The notes under the pieces were generated by a model. The model searched no databases. It saw only the letters and a program-made list of their open reading frames with translations, and had not been told where the DNA came from. 64,000 nt of DNA. It comes from Parapedobacter sp051400755 (GTDB taxonomy: Bacteria > Bacteroidota > Bacteroidia > Sphingobacteriales > Sphingobacteriaceae). Numbering within the stretch: position 1 is the stretch's first letter; every line of letters starts with the position of its first letter. The stretch lies in assembly GCF_051400755.1 (NCBI RefSeq), contig NZ_JBLFFL010000004.1, positions 1-64,000 of the forward strand. The letters are read 5' to 3'. Made by a program: the position numbers and the translations under genes. This document shows, in pieces, positions 31,235 to 40,257 of this stretch.

Positions 31235-32314
31235 ATGAAGACGAAATTCTTAACCATCCCCAGTGTTATCGAGCGGCACGACAAACCCTTGACACAGCTT
31301 ACGTCTGCGCTGGCAAAGCGCATCCAATTGTTCGAAGGCAACGCCGGATTCTTGGTGGGCGATTTGGCGTTGACCCAAGGGCACGCCCCCTACCGCAACA
31401 TCAACAGTTCACCCGCCGATCTGGATTACCAATTATTGGCCAAGGCGGGGTTGCTGTTGGCATCCGGTGCCAAGTCCGGGGAATTGGTCATTACCACGGG
31501 CTTCCCTTCTGCGGTATATGAGCTATTCAAACAGCAGGCCGAGCAGTTTTTTGCCGTGCGCGATGTGATCATCGAGTACAACAGCGATACGCTCAATGGC
31601 GGTGGTCGCAGCCGTGTGCAGCTTACCATTTCGCACTTGGAGGTGATGTCCGAAATCATGGGGTGCATCAATGCCATCCGCAAAGGCCCTACTGCCGATG
31701 ATGGCAGTTTCTTTGTCGTCAGTCTGGGATACGGCACGTGCGAAACCGCACTGAGTACCACGGAAGGCCTTGTCGCGCGGACCTGTATGAGCGTACCGGG
31801 ACTCCGCCATGCCGTCAACACCCTGAACGATGAGCTCAGCGCAAGCTATTACCTATCCATGAAAAACGAGCACGTGGTCAACCAGAGTTTCCAGCGGGGC
31901 GACATCGTCATCGGCCGCAAGCGCATGAACCTGTTGAGTGCGCGGAGCAACCACCTAGCCAGCTATTACAACGAAATACTCTCGCCAGCCATGCGGAAGG
32001 CATTCTCCGATACGGATTTCGAAAAAGCAAACCGCCTGTACCTGGTCGGCGGCGGTGCATTATATCCCGAATTGGTCAGCCATTTCAAACAAGAGTTCGA
32101 CGGCATTCTGGACGTCATCGTACCCGAGGGCGCAGATAACTTCGCCGCCTTAGGTTACTACCTGCGCTCAGCGCTGTGGTGTGGTCCCAACCACGCAGAG
32201 CGTGCGGTGGGACTGGACATTGGCAATGCCTATACCGCCGTTTCCACACACGATACCGAAAAACCGGCAAAACAAAAAGAAGTGGTTCCGGAATCGGCCT
32301 TTTTAGAAGAGTAA
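31235..32314 (+). CDS. ParM/StbA-like actin-family ATPase with apparent circular permutation
   Basis: A 359-residue protein with actin-like proteins' features in an unusual order. It starts with the segment that normally follows the first beta hairpin (IPSVIERHD, then FLVGDLALTQG at 39-49). Phosphate-2-like strand FFVVSLGYGTCETALS is at 159-174, with Ser where Asp is usual. The adenosine loop LYLVGGGALYPEL begins at 268, followed by the usual closing helix VPEGADNFAALGYYL. After that comes AVGLDIGNAYTAVS (324-337), a textbook phosphate-1 motif that belongs at the N-terminus of ParM/actin proteins. No partner (ParR-like) gene is adjacent. Function could be filament formation, but this is unproven. 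Confidence 0.75.
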   Translation: MKTKFLTIPSVIERHDKPLTQLTSALAKRIQLFEGNAGFLVGDLALTQGHAPYRNINSSPADLDYQLLAKAGLLLASGAKSGELVITTGFPSAVYELFKQQAEQFFAVRDVIIEYNSDTLNGGGRSRVQLTISHLEVMSEIMGCINAIRKGPTADDGSFFVVSLGYGTCETALSTTEGLVARTCMSVPGLRHAVNTLNDELSASYYLSMKNEHVVNQSFQRGDIVIGRKRMNLLSARSNHLASYYNEILSPAMRKAFSDTDFEKANRLYLVGGGALYPELVSHFKQEFDGILDVIVPEGADNFAALGYYLRSALWCGPNHAERAVGLDIGNAYTAVSTHDTEKPAKQKEVVPESAFLEE

Positions 32315-32316
32315 CA

Positions 32317-33327
32317 TTATCCCTGATTAACCAGTCGTGATTTAAAGACCACCTCGACTGGGTCCGGGCGGGTGGTGGCATTGATCAGTTCAAACAGCAA
32401 TTCTGCCGCTTTCCTACCTTGATCGCCGGGAAATTGCTCGATGGAAGCCATGGGCGGGTTTTCCATATATTTCCAGAGCGGGTAATTGGCATAGCTGATA
32501 AAAAACAGGTCCTGATTAAGCACCAAACCCCTTTGGCGGGCAGTTTTCATCACGTCCAACGCCACGTAATCATTGAACGATACCACCGCAGACGGTCTAT
32601 CGGACAATGCCAACAACTGCAAAATGGCCGCTTCGTTGCCTTCCGAGGTGAGGTCGGTATTGACGATATATTCCTCCTTAAACGGGATATTGCATGCAAG
32701 CAGGCCCTTGATATACGCTTTCTTCCGTTCGATGCTGGCGGGCAGCAATTCCGGCCCGTTGATGAGCGAAATAGCATTGTGCCCGCAGGAAACGAAAACA
32801 TCGATCGCTTCGAGCATGCCGGTTTCGAGACTGCTTACCACTTTATTGATGTTATCCGTATCCGGCACACAGTCAAAGAAAACAACCGGTATACCCGCAC
32901 TTTCCAACAGTTCGATAAACCCATAGTCCTGCGTGTTTTTGCCGATAGACATCAGTACACCATCCACCCGGTGGGCCTTCAAGGTCTGCAAGATGCGAAG
33001 TTCGCGGTCGGCATCATCCAGCGACTGCCCCATGATGACCGTAAAATTATTCTCACTGGCTACATTTTCGATCTCGCTGATGGCCGCCGAAAAAAAAGGC
33101 TCCGACAGGCTGGGCAGCACCACCCCTATGGTAAAAGTCTTGCGTTGCTTAAAAAAAATGGCGGTCTGGTTAGGTTCATAGTTCAGCTCCTCTGCAACTT
33201 TCTTGACACGCATCGTGGTCACCAATCCGATACTGGGATGGTTGTTCAATGCCCTTGAAACGGTCGAAGGTGAGATCTTCAGCCGTTTTGCAATCTCCTT
33301 TATCGTCGTCGGTTTTCCTTCCTTCAT
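32317..33327 (-). CDS. LacI family transcriptional regulator
   Basis: A 336-residue repressor-type regulator. Residues about 6-55 form the LacI helix-turn-helix and hinge (TIKEIAKRLKISPSTVSRAL, then VKKVAEELNYEPN). The remainder is a periplasmic-binding-protein-like effector domain (IGVVLPSLSEPFFSAAISEI, VDGVLMS). Such proteins usually sense sugars and control nearby carbohydrate genes, but no sugar genes adjoin it. Its 3' end lies 2 bp from the actin-like gene. The target is unknown. Confidence 0.92.
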   Translation of the reverse strand: MKEGKPTTIKEIAKRLKISPSTVSRALNNHPSIGLVTTMRVKKVAEELNYEPNQTAIFFKQRKTFTIGVVLPSLSEPFFSAAISEIENVASENNFTVIMGQSLDDADRELRILQTLKAHRVDGVLMSIGKNTQDYGFIELLESAGIPVVFFDCVPDTDNINKVVSSLETGMLEAIDVFVSCGHNAISLINGPELLPASIERKKAYIKGLLACNIPFKEEYIVNTDLTSEGNEAAILQLLALSDRPSAVVSFNDYVALDVMKTARQRGLVLNQDLFFISYANYPLWKYMENPPMASIEQFPGDQGRKAAELLFELINATTRPDPVEVVFKSRLVNQG

Positions 33328-33410
33328 CGGGAGTACGTATTATATGTCGGTGTCGCTGCTAAGCAAGCGCAATATAATAAATTAACTGAATTTTTTATGG
33401 TACTTTTGCC

Positions 33411-33740
33411 CTCGCCGGACAGGCTTGCTCATTCGCCGCAAGGGCTCGTTACTTTCCTTGATGAAAGTAACCAAAATCAAGGCTGTGGAGGCTACGTTGC
33501 AGCCGATTTGCAAAGCATCCACGGCGCGTCTTGCAGCCGCTTCGCTTCGGCAATCCGCTGATTTACCGCGAATACGGGCGATACTGCACATGCTTTGCTG
33601 CTCGCTGTTGCCGTATCCCCCAAGGCCGGTCCTGCTCCGATGAAACCCCGTAAGGCGGGTAGCCCGCCCTTGAATGCCTGCAGAGAACCTCCGTTTAGCG
33701 TAAAATGCCACCTTGGCAACCCATCCTCCTCCAACCCGGC
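33411..33740. repeat. Intergenic repeat-like element with a hairpin
   Basis: The stretch contains a perfect hairpin, GTTACTTTC (33448-33456) with GAAAGTAAC (33463-33471). Sequences containing this GTTACTTTC...GAAAGTAACCAAAA word are, as I recall, dispersed between genes in related Bacteroidota, but a genome search would be needed to confirm it here. No coding role is visible. Confidence 0.45.
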
Positions 33741-33745
33741 CCGTA

Positions 33746-34017
33746 ATTCAGGCAGTTGCAGACGAAGCCTCGGAGGCGGAAGCGAAGCGAACCGGATCCC
33801 AGCTGAGGAGCAACCGCCGCATCCATCCCTTCCTAACCTGATTCAGGCGGTTTGCAGACGAAGCCTAGGAGACGGAGCGAAGCGAACCGGATCCCAGCTG
33901 AGGAGCAACCGCCGCATCCATCCCTTCCTAACTCCTTCAGTGATTCAGGCGGTTTGCAGACGAAGCCTAGGAGACGGAAGCGAAGCGAACCGGATCCCAG
34001 CTGAGGAGCAACCGCCT
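33746..34017. repeat. Three copies of a palindromic repeat unit
   Basis: Units start with ATTCAGGC at 33746, 33841 and 33943 (spacings 95 and 102 bp). Each shares TTGCAGACGAAGCCT, a purine-rich GGAAGCGAAGCGAACCGG block, and ATCCCAGCTGAGGAGCAACC. The last copy ends GCAACCGCCTGAAT, complementary to the unit's start, so the third unit can fold on itself. The first two lack this end and run into GCATCCATCCCTTCC. Confidence 0.9.
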
Positions 34018-34027
34018 GAATCACCTT

Positions 34028-35461
34028 TCACCTCATATTCCGGTCAAAAACAAACATGCCCCTAACCCCACGTTTATCCAATGCCCGGTTGATGTGGGTA
34101 TCGACGTGGCCTGTGCGGCCCACTCGGGCTTGCAGGCTTGTATCGTCTGGCGAAAAACTGCCATGTTGCATATGGTAAAGCGCCTCCGCAAGCATATCTT
34201 CCCCGGTATCGCCGAAGTCGCGCGTGAGGTCATCAAACATCACCTTATCCACCTCCATGCCCGAGAAGTAGTCGCCCTCCCCGGCCGCGTTGAACGTCTG
34301 GAATGAAACCGCATACAGATCTACCCCCAGGATATTCCACGCAAAATAGCCCACAGGCTTGCCATACGTAGCCTGTTCGCCAATCAGCTTTATGTCCATA
34401 TACGGCTTCAGGTTGTTGATCAGCAGTTCGCTGGCCGAGGCCGTCCCCCCTGTCACCAAAAAATAAATCCGGTCCAGATCCAGTGTGTTGGTCTTATTAA
34501 AATTGAGCGGTGGAAACAAGTCAGACCAATCGTCTGATTCGGCCAGTGTCCGGTTGATCTTGTTCGTATACATCAGGCGGCCGTCTGCTGACGGCGGCGC
34601 CAGCAAATTGGACAGATACTCTGCCGTAACCACCGCGCCACCCCCGTTATAGCGCAAGTCTACGATCAATTCCTCTACGCCCGCAGCCTCAAACTGTGCC
34701 GCCAACTGATCCAACTGCCCCTTCATATAGGTTGAGTTGCCACGTTCATCAATGGTCGATACAAACATATCAAACGCGAAATACCCCACTTTTTTACTAC
34801 CCACTGTGTATATTTCCCGTGCCAGGATCGGCTGCAGCTGATAGCTTCCCCTATTGACACTTAGCGATACTTCCCCGCCATCCGGCTTCCGCAAAACCAA
34901 GTTTATGCTGGTGCCATCCAGCGCGTCGTAGAGAAACGCGAAATTATCCTGCTCCATGGAGGCCAGTGCCAGATCAGCGTTGCCATTGATTTGCAGAATC
35001 CGCCATCCCCTCCTGATCCCACTGATATACGCCGGCGAGCCGGGATCTACCTTCTTCACGTACAGTTCTGTGTCGTTGTTATAGCGCACATCAAACCCAA
35101 AGCTGCCCGCCAATCCCTGTTGTATTTCGGTGTTTACGGTACCCCAGCGGTCCAGAAAACTGAACCGGTCAAAAGGATTCCCCTGTTCATCGCGCGCATA
35201 ACCCTTCAAGGCCTCCAATACGGCATCTGCCGAATTATAGCGACTGGTATTGCCGCGCACATCAGCAAACCAATCGGGCAGGTCCTCCTGCCACAGGTAA
35301 AACCCATACGTATACAGGTAGACCGAGTCTTTCAACAAGTCCTCATTCGTGTCGGCGCGCTCGGGCCGATCGAGCTGAGGCATCACGGTGTCGCGACCGC
35401 AGCCCACCAACACACTGCCGACCAGCAGTACAGCAAAAAATCTTAAGGTCATCCTGTTCAT
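34028..35461 (-). CDS. S41 family C-terminal-processing-type peptidase, lipoprotein
   Basis: A 477-residue lipoprotein (signal RFFAVLLVGSVLVGCG, lipobox Cys near residue 21). A PDZ-like domain (VDPGSPAYISGIRRGWRILQ) precedes the S41 protease domain with the catalytic Ser in GGTASASELLINNL and the Lys in ATYGKPVG. The fold is that of tail-specific/TSP proteases, which here would act in the periplasm or at the outer membrane. The first strand LIVDLRYNGGGAV is also typical. It heads no clear operon; the HAD-like gene lies 20 bp upstream on the same strand. Confidence 0.9.
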   Translation of the reverse strand: MNRMTLRFFAVLLVGSVLVGCGRDTVMPQLDRPERADTNEDLLKDSVYLYTYGFYLWQEDLPDWFADVRGNTSRYNSADAVLEALKGYARDEQGNPFDRFSFLDRWGTVNTEIQQGLAGSFGFDVRYNNDTELYVKKVDPGSPAYISGIRRGWRILQINGNADLALASMEQDNFAFLYDALDGTSINLVLRKPDGGEVSLSVNRGSYQLQPILAREIYTVGSKKVGYFAFDMFVSTIDERGNSTYMKGQLDQLAAQFEAAGVEELIVDLRYNGGGAVVTAEYLSNLLAPPSADGRLMYTNKINRTLAESDDWSDLFPPLNFNKTNTLDLDRIYFLVTGGTASASELLINNLKPYMDIKLIGEQATYGKPVGYFAWNILGVDLYAVSFQTFNAAGEGDYFSGMEVDKVMFDDLTRDFGDTGEDMLAEALYHMQHGSFSPDDTSLQARVGRTGHVDTHINRALDKRGVRGMFVFDRNMR

Positions 35462-35481
35462 GTTCTAATGATCTATAACGT

Positions 35482-36114
35482 TTAGGTTGAGGCCGATGGT
35501 GCGTCCCAGAACAACGTTGCGTCGATGCAATCAATCCCCGGGGCCGTGGCACCCTTGGCATGGATATACAGTACATCCTGCGCCGTTAGCCGATTGTCCG
35601 CCAACAAAAAATCCAGCGGCTCCAGCTGCTTCTTTAGCAGTTCCTCTCGGAAATACACCTTCATCACCTTGTCCAGCCCATTCCATTCCACCTGTCGCAA
35701 CTTGTTCAGCTGCATCGTCGGGTTTCCATCGGTCAAGATCAGCAGCAGCTTCTCCTCCCGGTGCAGGGTCTGCATCAATTCCAGCATGGGTTTGTACAGC
35801 AACAGCTTCAGTGGCAACTGTGCTGTCAAGTGCAGGCGCTCAAACTGCTCGCTGTACTTCCGGTCAATGCCAAATGCATCGGCCGCCCGCTCGAAGAGTC
35901 CCGCTTCACCATGGTGTTCGTAAGCCATCTTGAAAAAAGCGGTCAAGTCGCCCGCCGGAGGCACCGTCTCGGTATATTCAAGTAAGTTGGCAAACAGATA
36001 ATACACTTGCAGCAAATAATCCCTTTTGGGGAAAAGCACCCCATCCAGCCCAAATATCACCGCTTTTTTGTCTGCATCGATATCCGCGTATGTCAGCATA
36101 TTGTTTTGAATCAT
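35482..36114 (-). CDS. HAD-like protein with the catalytic nucleophile replaced by Gly
   Basis: A 210-residue HAD-superfamily protein whose motif I reads VIFGLDGVLFP. Ordinary members have FDLDGV; the nucleophilic first Asp is Gly here while the second remains. Motif II is LLLILTDGNPTMQ, and motif IV is not clearly present (an ADNRLTAQDVLYIH segment lies in its place). A helical cap region (about residues 35-105) is present. Phosphatase activity by the usual mechanism is therefore unlikely. The gene lies in a minus-strand run with the S41 peptidase downstream and an unknown gene upstream. Other roles, such as binding, are possible. Confidence 0.75.
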   Translation of the reverse strand: MIQNNMLTYADIDADKKAVIFGLDGVLFPKRDYLLQVYYLFANLLEYTETVPPAGDLTAFFKMAYEHHGEAGLFERAADAFGIDRKYSEQFERLHLTAQLPLKLLLYKPMLELMQTLHREEKLLLILTDGNPTMQLNKLRQVEWNGLDKVMKVYFREELLKKQLEPLDFLLADNRLTAQDVLYIHAKGATAPGIDCIDATLFWDAPSAST

Positions 36115-36178
36115 AAAAGCGGCGATGGTTTAATGCTATCGTGTTCGTTTAGCGGAATCATTGAGATCGTTCACTAAG

Positions 36179-36631
36179 TTAATCGGCTATGCAGCACAAT
36201 GCCCATTCATCACCCGCGTCTGATGGTGTAAAAATACCGTTTGGGAACAGCGCCAGCGGAAGTTGCCGTGGCGGGTTTTCGATGATGACGAGCGATTCCA
36301 GCTCGATCAGGTCAGGCGTCGCCACCGCGATGCCATATTCGGCAAAGAGCGGCTTGGCTTCGGCCAAGGGGTAGCATTCGTCCGCGCCGAGGGGAACCAG
36401 CAACGTCACCCCCCTATCCAGGCAAATTTTGAGCATTTCGTGTACAAAGGCGGACGCAGCACTCCGCGGGATCGATAGGTAGGTCTCCGTGCGCAGCAGC
36501 ACCTCGGGCACGTCATCCGCCGAGCCAAATACCACCGGTTGCCCGGCAGGGAGCAACCTGGCCACCCGCTGTGCAAGCGGCCGTGTACCATAAGTGATCA
36601 GCACCTTGCCAAGTGTTTCCGGCGCCGTCAT
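36179..36631 (-). CDS. Uncharacterised protein with ATP-grasp pre-domain-like fold
   Basis: A 150-residue cytosolic protein not matched to a named family. It has an N-terminal Rossmann-like strand (KVLITYGTRPLAQRVARLLP) and a later VTLLVPLGADECYPLAEAKP segment, resembling the pre-ATP-grasp domain of carboxylate-amine ligases, but the catalytic ATP-grasp part is absent. Its start codon overlaps the stop of the upstream LolD-type ATPase gene (ATGA), so the two are translationally coupled. The HAD-like gene follows 64 bp downstream. Confidence 0.55.
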   Translation of the reverse strand: MTAPETLGKVLITYGTRPLAQRVARLLPAGQPVVFGSADDVPEVLLRTETYLSIPRSAASAFVHEMLKICLDRGVTLLVPLGADECYPLAEAKPLFAEYGIAVATPDLIELESLVIIENPPRQLPLALFPNGIFTPSDAGDEWALCCIAD

Positions 36632-37278
36632 TCGATCAGTCCATCTTTGATGTGCACGATGCGGTCGGCGATGTTGGCCAACTCCTCATTGTGCGTCACC
36701 ACCACAAACGTTTGATTCAGCTGATTGCGCAGTTCCACGAATAGCTGGTGCAGGGCGGCAGCGTTTTCCGAATCCAGGTTGCCCGATGGTTCATCCGCCA
36801 GCACAATAGCCGGATCGTTTATCAAAGCGCGCGCTACGGCCACCCGCTGTTGCTCACCGCCCGACAGCTGGCCCGGCTTGTGATCCTGGCGGTGATCCAC
36901 GCCCAGCAGCGCCAGCAGTTCAGCGGCCCTGCGTTCCGCCGCAGCCCTGTTCACCCGTTTGATAAAGGCGGGGATGCATACATTCTCCAGTGCCGTAAAC
37001 TCGGGCAGCAGGTGGTGGAATTGAAACACAAATCCGATATGTTCATTGCGGAAAGCACTTAGCCGCGTGGCATTGAGTGTGCCGATGTCCGTGCCATTGA
37101 TGACCACCGTGCCCTGGTCGGGCCGGTCCAGCGTACCCACGATATGCAGCAGCGTGCTTTTACCGGCACCGGATGCCCCCACGAGGCTGACGATCTCGCC
37201 TTTGGCCACATGCAGGTCCACCCCTTTCAGGATTGGCAATGCGCCATACGATTTGAATATACCCGATGCGTGTAACAT
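36628..37278 (-). CDS. LolD-type ABC transporter ATPase
   Basis: A 216-residue ABC ATPase of the LolD type, which powers release of lipoproteins from the inner membrane. Walker A is GASGAGKST (34-42), the signature LSGGEQQRVAVARAL, and Walker B IVLADEPSGNLD; FVFQFHHLLPEFTALEN is a LolD-like Q-loop. The open frame begins at 37458 but the family start is at MLHASGIFKSYG (37278), since the extra 60 residues have no domain character. No LolC/E permease is adjacent. Confidence 0.9.
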   Translation of the reverse strand: MLHASGIFKSYGALPILKGVDLHVAKGEIVSLVGASGAGKSTLLHIVGTLDRPDQGTVVINGTDIGTLNATRLSAFRNEHIGFVFQFHHLLPEFTALENVCIPAFIKRVNRAAAERRAAELLALLGVDHRQDHKPGQLSGGEQQRVAVARALINDPAIVLADEPSGNLDSENAAALHQLFVELRNQLNQTFVVVTHNEELANIADRIVHIKDGLIE

Positions 37279-37303
37279 GGTCGCTAAGGTAGGGAATTTC
37301 GAA

Positions 37304-39031
37304 TCAATACGGAAGATGGAAGAAAAACGTACTACCCAGCCCCGGCTCGCTTTCCAAGCCAATGGTACCGCCCTGTGTGGTGATAAAATCCTTGCTAATG
37401 GCCAGACCAAGGCCCGTGCCCGATTTATTGCTTCCCGGAATCTGGAAATACCGATCAAAGATGCGCTCCTTATACCGAGGCGCTATTCCTTTTCCGACAT
37501 CCTGCACAGAAAATTTCAAGGACTTGCCGGCTTTTTCCAACGCGATAATGACCGTTCCATTATCCGGAGAGTACCGTATGGCGTTCGTGATGAAATTGGT
37601 CAGTACCCATGCGGTTTTCTCCGCATCGATCGTGATCCATGGTAAGTCCGTATCGACCCTGGTGACGAGCTCAATCTGACGTTGGCTCGCCTGGGTCTTG
37701 GTTGCACCAAGGGCATATTCCAGTATCCGGATCGGATCGCTTAGCTGTTTATTCAGTTGTATATTACCACTTTCCAGCTGCGACATGTTGAGCAGTTCGC
37801 TGGTGATCTTCAGCAGCCGTTCACTATCTTCCTTGATGCTGTCGAGCAGCTGCCGCTGTTCGTCATTCAGCCCTCCCGTGGCTTGGTGGTCTAACAGATC
37901 GAGACTCATCTTAATGGAAGAAATAGGGGTCTTCAGCTCATGAGAAACGGTGGCGATGAAATTGGTTTTCGCCGAATCGAGCTCCTTGAATGGCGTGATA
38001 TTCCGCAATAAAATGACCGAACCGATGTGTTGGGTGGTCAATTCTCCGGTGGGTGTGATATTGATGTCGATAACTTCTTTCTCGAAATAGCTTTGTTTGG
38101 CATCTGCAAATATTTTGATGGGTCCATTCGTCCTATCGATTTCTCCCGTTGAACCAACGAGATCTTTGATGAGCATTCGGATCAGGTCGTTATGTACGGC
38201 GATGTCCTGAATCTGCCAACCCAATAAATCGGCGCGCTTCATTCCGCTTATTTTGAGCGCTTCATCATTGACGAATATAATTTTTTTGTCTTCGTCGATA
38301 CCGATCACCGGATCATGCATGTTATTGATCAGCGTGTCGATGCGTTTCTTTTCCATCAATAGTTTCGCGAGCCTGCTGTTGGCGTACTCCTCCAGTTTCT
38401 GTGCCATTGTGTTGAATGATTTGGCCAATTCCCCGAATTCATTGTGGCTTTCGAAGTGTACCCGTTGTGTATAATTCTGGGCAGCGATCTGTTTGATGCT
38501 TTCCGTCAGTTCCTTAATTGGATCGGCAATGTTACCCGGCAGGTTGACAAGCAGGATAAAAGCAATAAGGAAACAGAATGTGCCCGTCACCGATATCCAA
38601 ATGGTGGCGGACTCCGCTGTCTCCCTGGCCACTTCACTTTTTCGCACAATGGCTTCCATATTCAGCCGCATCAATTCCGCAATGTCGCCACGTAGGCTCA
38701 CCCGGATGATACTGTCCTTGGGGTCACTTTTCAAGGAATTGAAGTCGGCCACCAGCTTTTGGGTAATCTCTTGCTCACCGATCTCCGTTTCGTTGCGCAT
38801 CTGTTGCTGGAGGTTCGTTTCAAAACGGGACAAGGCACGCGGATCCGCATCCAACTCATCCAGTGCAAGCAGCATATTTCTGGCGTACTCCAAGGTATTA
38901 TAATTGGCCGTAAGAATATTATTGGTGTCTTTCTTAAGGCTATTCACATAATACGTACTGACCCCCGCCAGGAGAATAATGAGGGCAAACAGTAGCCCGA
39001 CACCGAATGTCAGTTTCGCTTTCGTCTTCAT
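37304..39031 (-). CDS. Membrane histidine kinase (second half of split Kdp sensor)
   Basis: A 575-residue kinase with membrane segments near residues 8-29 and 143-163, a periplasmic loop between them, HAMP (about 165-215), PAS (about 230-345), and HisKA with H364 in ATVSHELKTP. The catalytic boxes are DVGKGIAPRYKE and GTGLGLAISKDF. It starts 4 bp inside the end of the KdpD N-terminal gene, so the two are coupled. In other bacteria KdpD is one protein joining these halves. Its likely target is the response regulator at 46873-48219; this is inferred from the locus. Confidence 0.88.
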   Translation of the reverse strand: MKTKAKLTFGVGLLFALIILLAGVSTYYVNSLKKDTNNILTANYNTLEYARNMLLALDELDADPRALSRFETNLQQQMRNETEIGEQEITQKLVADFNSLKSDPKDSIIRVSLRGDIAELMRLNMEAIVRKSEVARETAESATIWISVTGTFCFLIAFILLVNLPGNIADPIKELTESIKQIAAQNYTQRVHFESHNEFGELAKSFNTMAQKLEEYANSRLAKLLMEKKRIDTLINNMHDPVIGIDEDKKIIFVNDEALKISGMKRADLLGWQIQDIAVHNDLIRMLIKDLVGSTGEIDRTNGPIKIFADAKQSYFEKEVIDINITPTGELTTQHIGSVILLRNITPFKELDSAKTNFIATVSHELKTPISSIKMSLDLLDHQATGGLNDEQRQLLDSIKEDSERLLKITSELLNMSQLESGNIQLNKQLSDPIRILEYALGATKTQASQRQIELVTRVDTDLPWITIDAEKTAWVLTNFITNAIRYSPDNGTVIIALEKAGKSLKFSVQDVGKGIAPRYKERIFDRYFQIPGSNKSGTGLGLAISKDFITTQGGTIGLESEPGLGSTFFFHLPY

Positions 39032-40155
39032 GACAGGATGATTAAATCAATATCGGCAGATGTGAGTTTTTTGAGCAATGTATTGAATACGCCCGTTGAA
39101 AGTATCACCCGGAACAACTTCAACTTTGGTTTGCCAATACAGACCGTGGTGATGTTCATTTTAACGGCCTCTTCCATGATGCCCGTAGGTATACTGCTGT
39201 GCTGCAGCTGAATGACTTTACCTCCAAATTCGGTAGCCAATTTAAAGTTATTGATCAGCTGGCGCTGTTTATCCAGGGCGATCTTGTCCAGCCTTTCCCT
39301 TGGCGTCTGTACATACAGCACAAACCACTCCCCGCTGTAGTAACCTGCGAGCCTTGCCGTTTTCCGGATCACATTCTTGGCCTTTGCGGCATCGCTGCCG
39401 ATACAGGCCATGAACCGTTCGTGCTTCAGGGCAACGCTTTTATGCACCTCAGTATCTACTTTACGCACCACGTGGCCCGCCACCTCCTTCAGCGCCAGCT
39501 CTCGGAGCTGCAGGATGTGATCACTCTTGAAAAAATTATCCAGAGCCGCTTGGATCTTGTCCGCCCGGTAGATCTTTCCCTCTTTCAGGCGGGTGATCAG
39601 GTCTTCCGCGGTCAGGTCGATATTGACGATTTCATCTGCCATGGCGACGACCTTATCCGGTATACGCTCCCTGACCTCGATGCCGGTGATGGCCCGAACC
39701 TCCTCATTGAGGCTTTCGATGTGCTGGATGTTGACGGCACTGATCACGTTGATGCCTGCTTCCAGTATCTCCAGCACATCATGCCAGCGTTTTTCGTTTT
39801 TGCTACCCTCGATGTTGGTATGCGCCAGTTCATCCACGATGACCACCTCGGGCCGCAGGCTGATCACGGCCTGTACATCCAGCTCGGTCAGCTGCTTCCC
39901 TTTGTAGAAAATCTCCCGCCGGGGGATGAGGGGCAACCCCTCCAACAGCACGGCGGTCTCCACGCGATCGTGCGTTTCGATGTAACCGATTTTCACGTCG
40001 ATGCCGTTCCGCAGCAAGGTATGCGCCTCTTGGAGCATGCGGTACGTCTTGCCTACCCCGGCGCTCATACCGATGTAAACCTTAAATTTACCCAACCTCG
40101 ATCGCTTGATCAGGTTGAGAAAATGTTCCGCCGTTTTTCTGTCTTCTGGCATCAT
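39028..40155 (-). CDS. kdpD: KdpD N-terminal sensor protein (stand-alone)
   Basis: A 375-residue protein equal to the cytosolic N-terminal part of KdpD. The KdpD-type Walker A is GMSAGVGKTYRML (about 29-41), with IVDELAHTNIEGSKNEKRW as the Walker B-like region. The C-terminal third is a universal-stress-protein-like domain (ACIGSDAAKAKNVIRKTARL). It has no membrane segments and no kinase domain; the kinase is encoded by the next gene, overlapping by 4 bp. It would bind nucleotide and sense potassium or ionic state for the separate kinase. Confidence 0.93.
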   Translation of the reverse strand: MMPEDRKTAEHFLNLIKRSRLGKFKVYIGMSAGVGKTYRMLQEAHTLLRNGIDVKIGYIETHDRVETAVLLEGLPLIPRREIFYKGKQLTELDVQAVISLRPEVVIVDELAHTNIEGSKNEKRWHDVLEILEAGINVISAVNIQHIESLNEEVRAITGIEVRERIPDKVVAMADEIVNIDLTAEDLITRLKEGKIYRADKIQAALDNFFKSDHILQLRELALKEVAGHVVRKVDTEVHKSVALKHERFMACIGSDAAKAKNVIRKTARLAGYYSGEWFVLYVQTPRERLDKIALDKQRQLINNFKLATEFGGKVIQLQHSSIPTGIMEEAVKMNITTVCIGKPKLKLFRVILSTGVFNTLLKKLTSADIDLIILS

Positions 40156-40257
40156 ATGATGATCCTAAGGTTTATTGCCTACCCCATCCATGGATTATCC
40201 CAAAGGTAGCGTTTTCTGCCTTTGGGAATCCATGGTGTTGTACCGTGACCAAACACA

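Larger units (their letters stand above)
33328..34027. other. 700-bp noncoding repeat-rich region
   Basis: Only short frames without protein character are present. The left part (33411-33740) looks like an intergenic repeat element and the right part holds three copies of a palindromic unit. G+C bias and repeated GAAGCG-type words differ from the flanking genes. Confidence 0.7.

Noticed and set aside
33595..34065. 156-codon frame in the repeat region
   Set aside because: Repeated amino-acid blocks simply reflect the tandem palindromic units, and it overlaps the S41 peptidase end.
39199..40209. 336-codon plus-strand frame opposite the KdpD sensor gene
   Set aside because: Antisense shadow of a gene with clear Walker A and USP-like domains.
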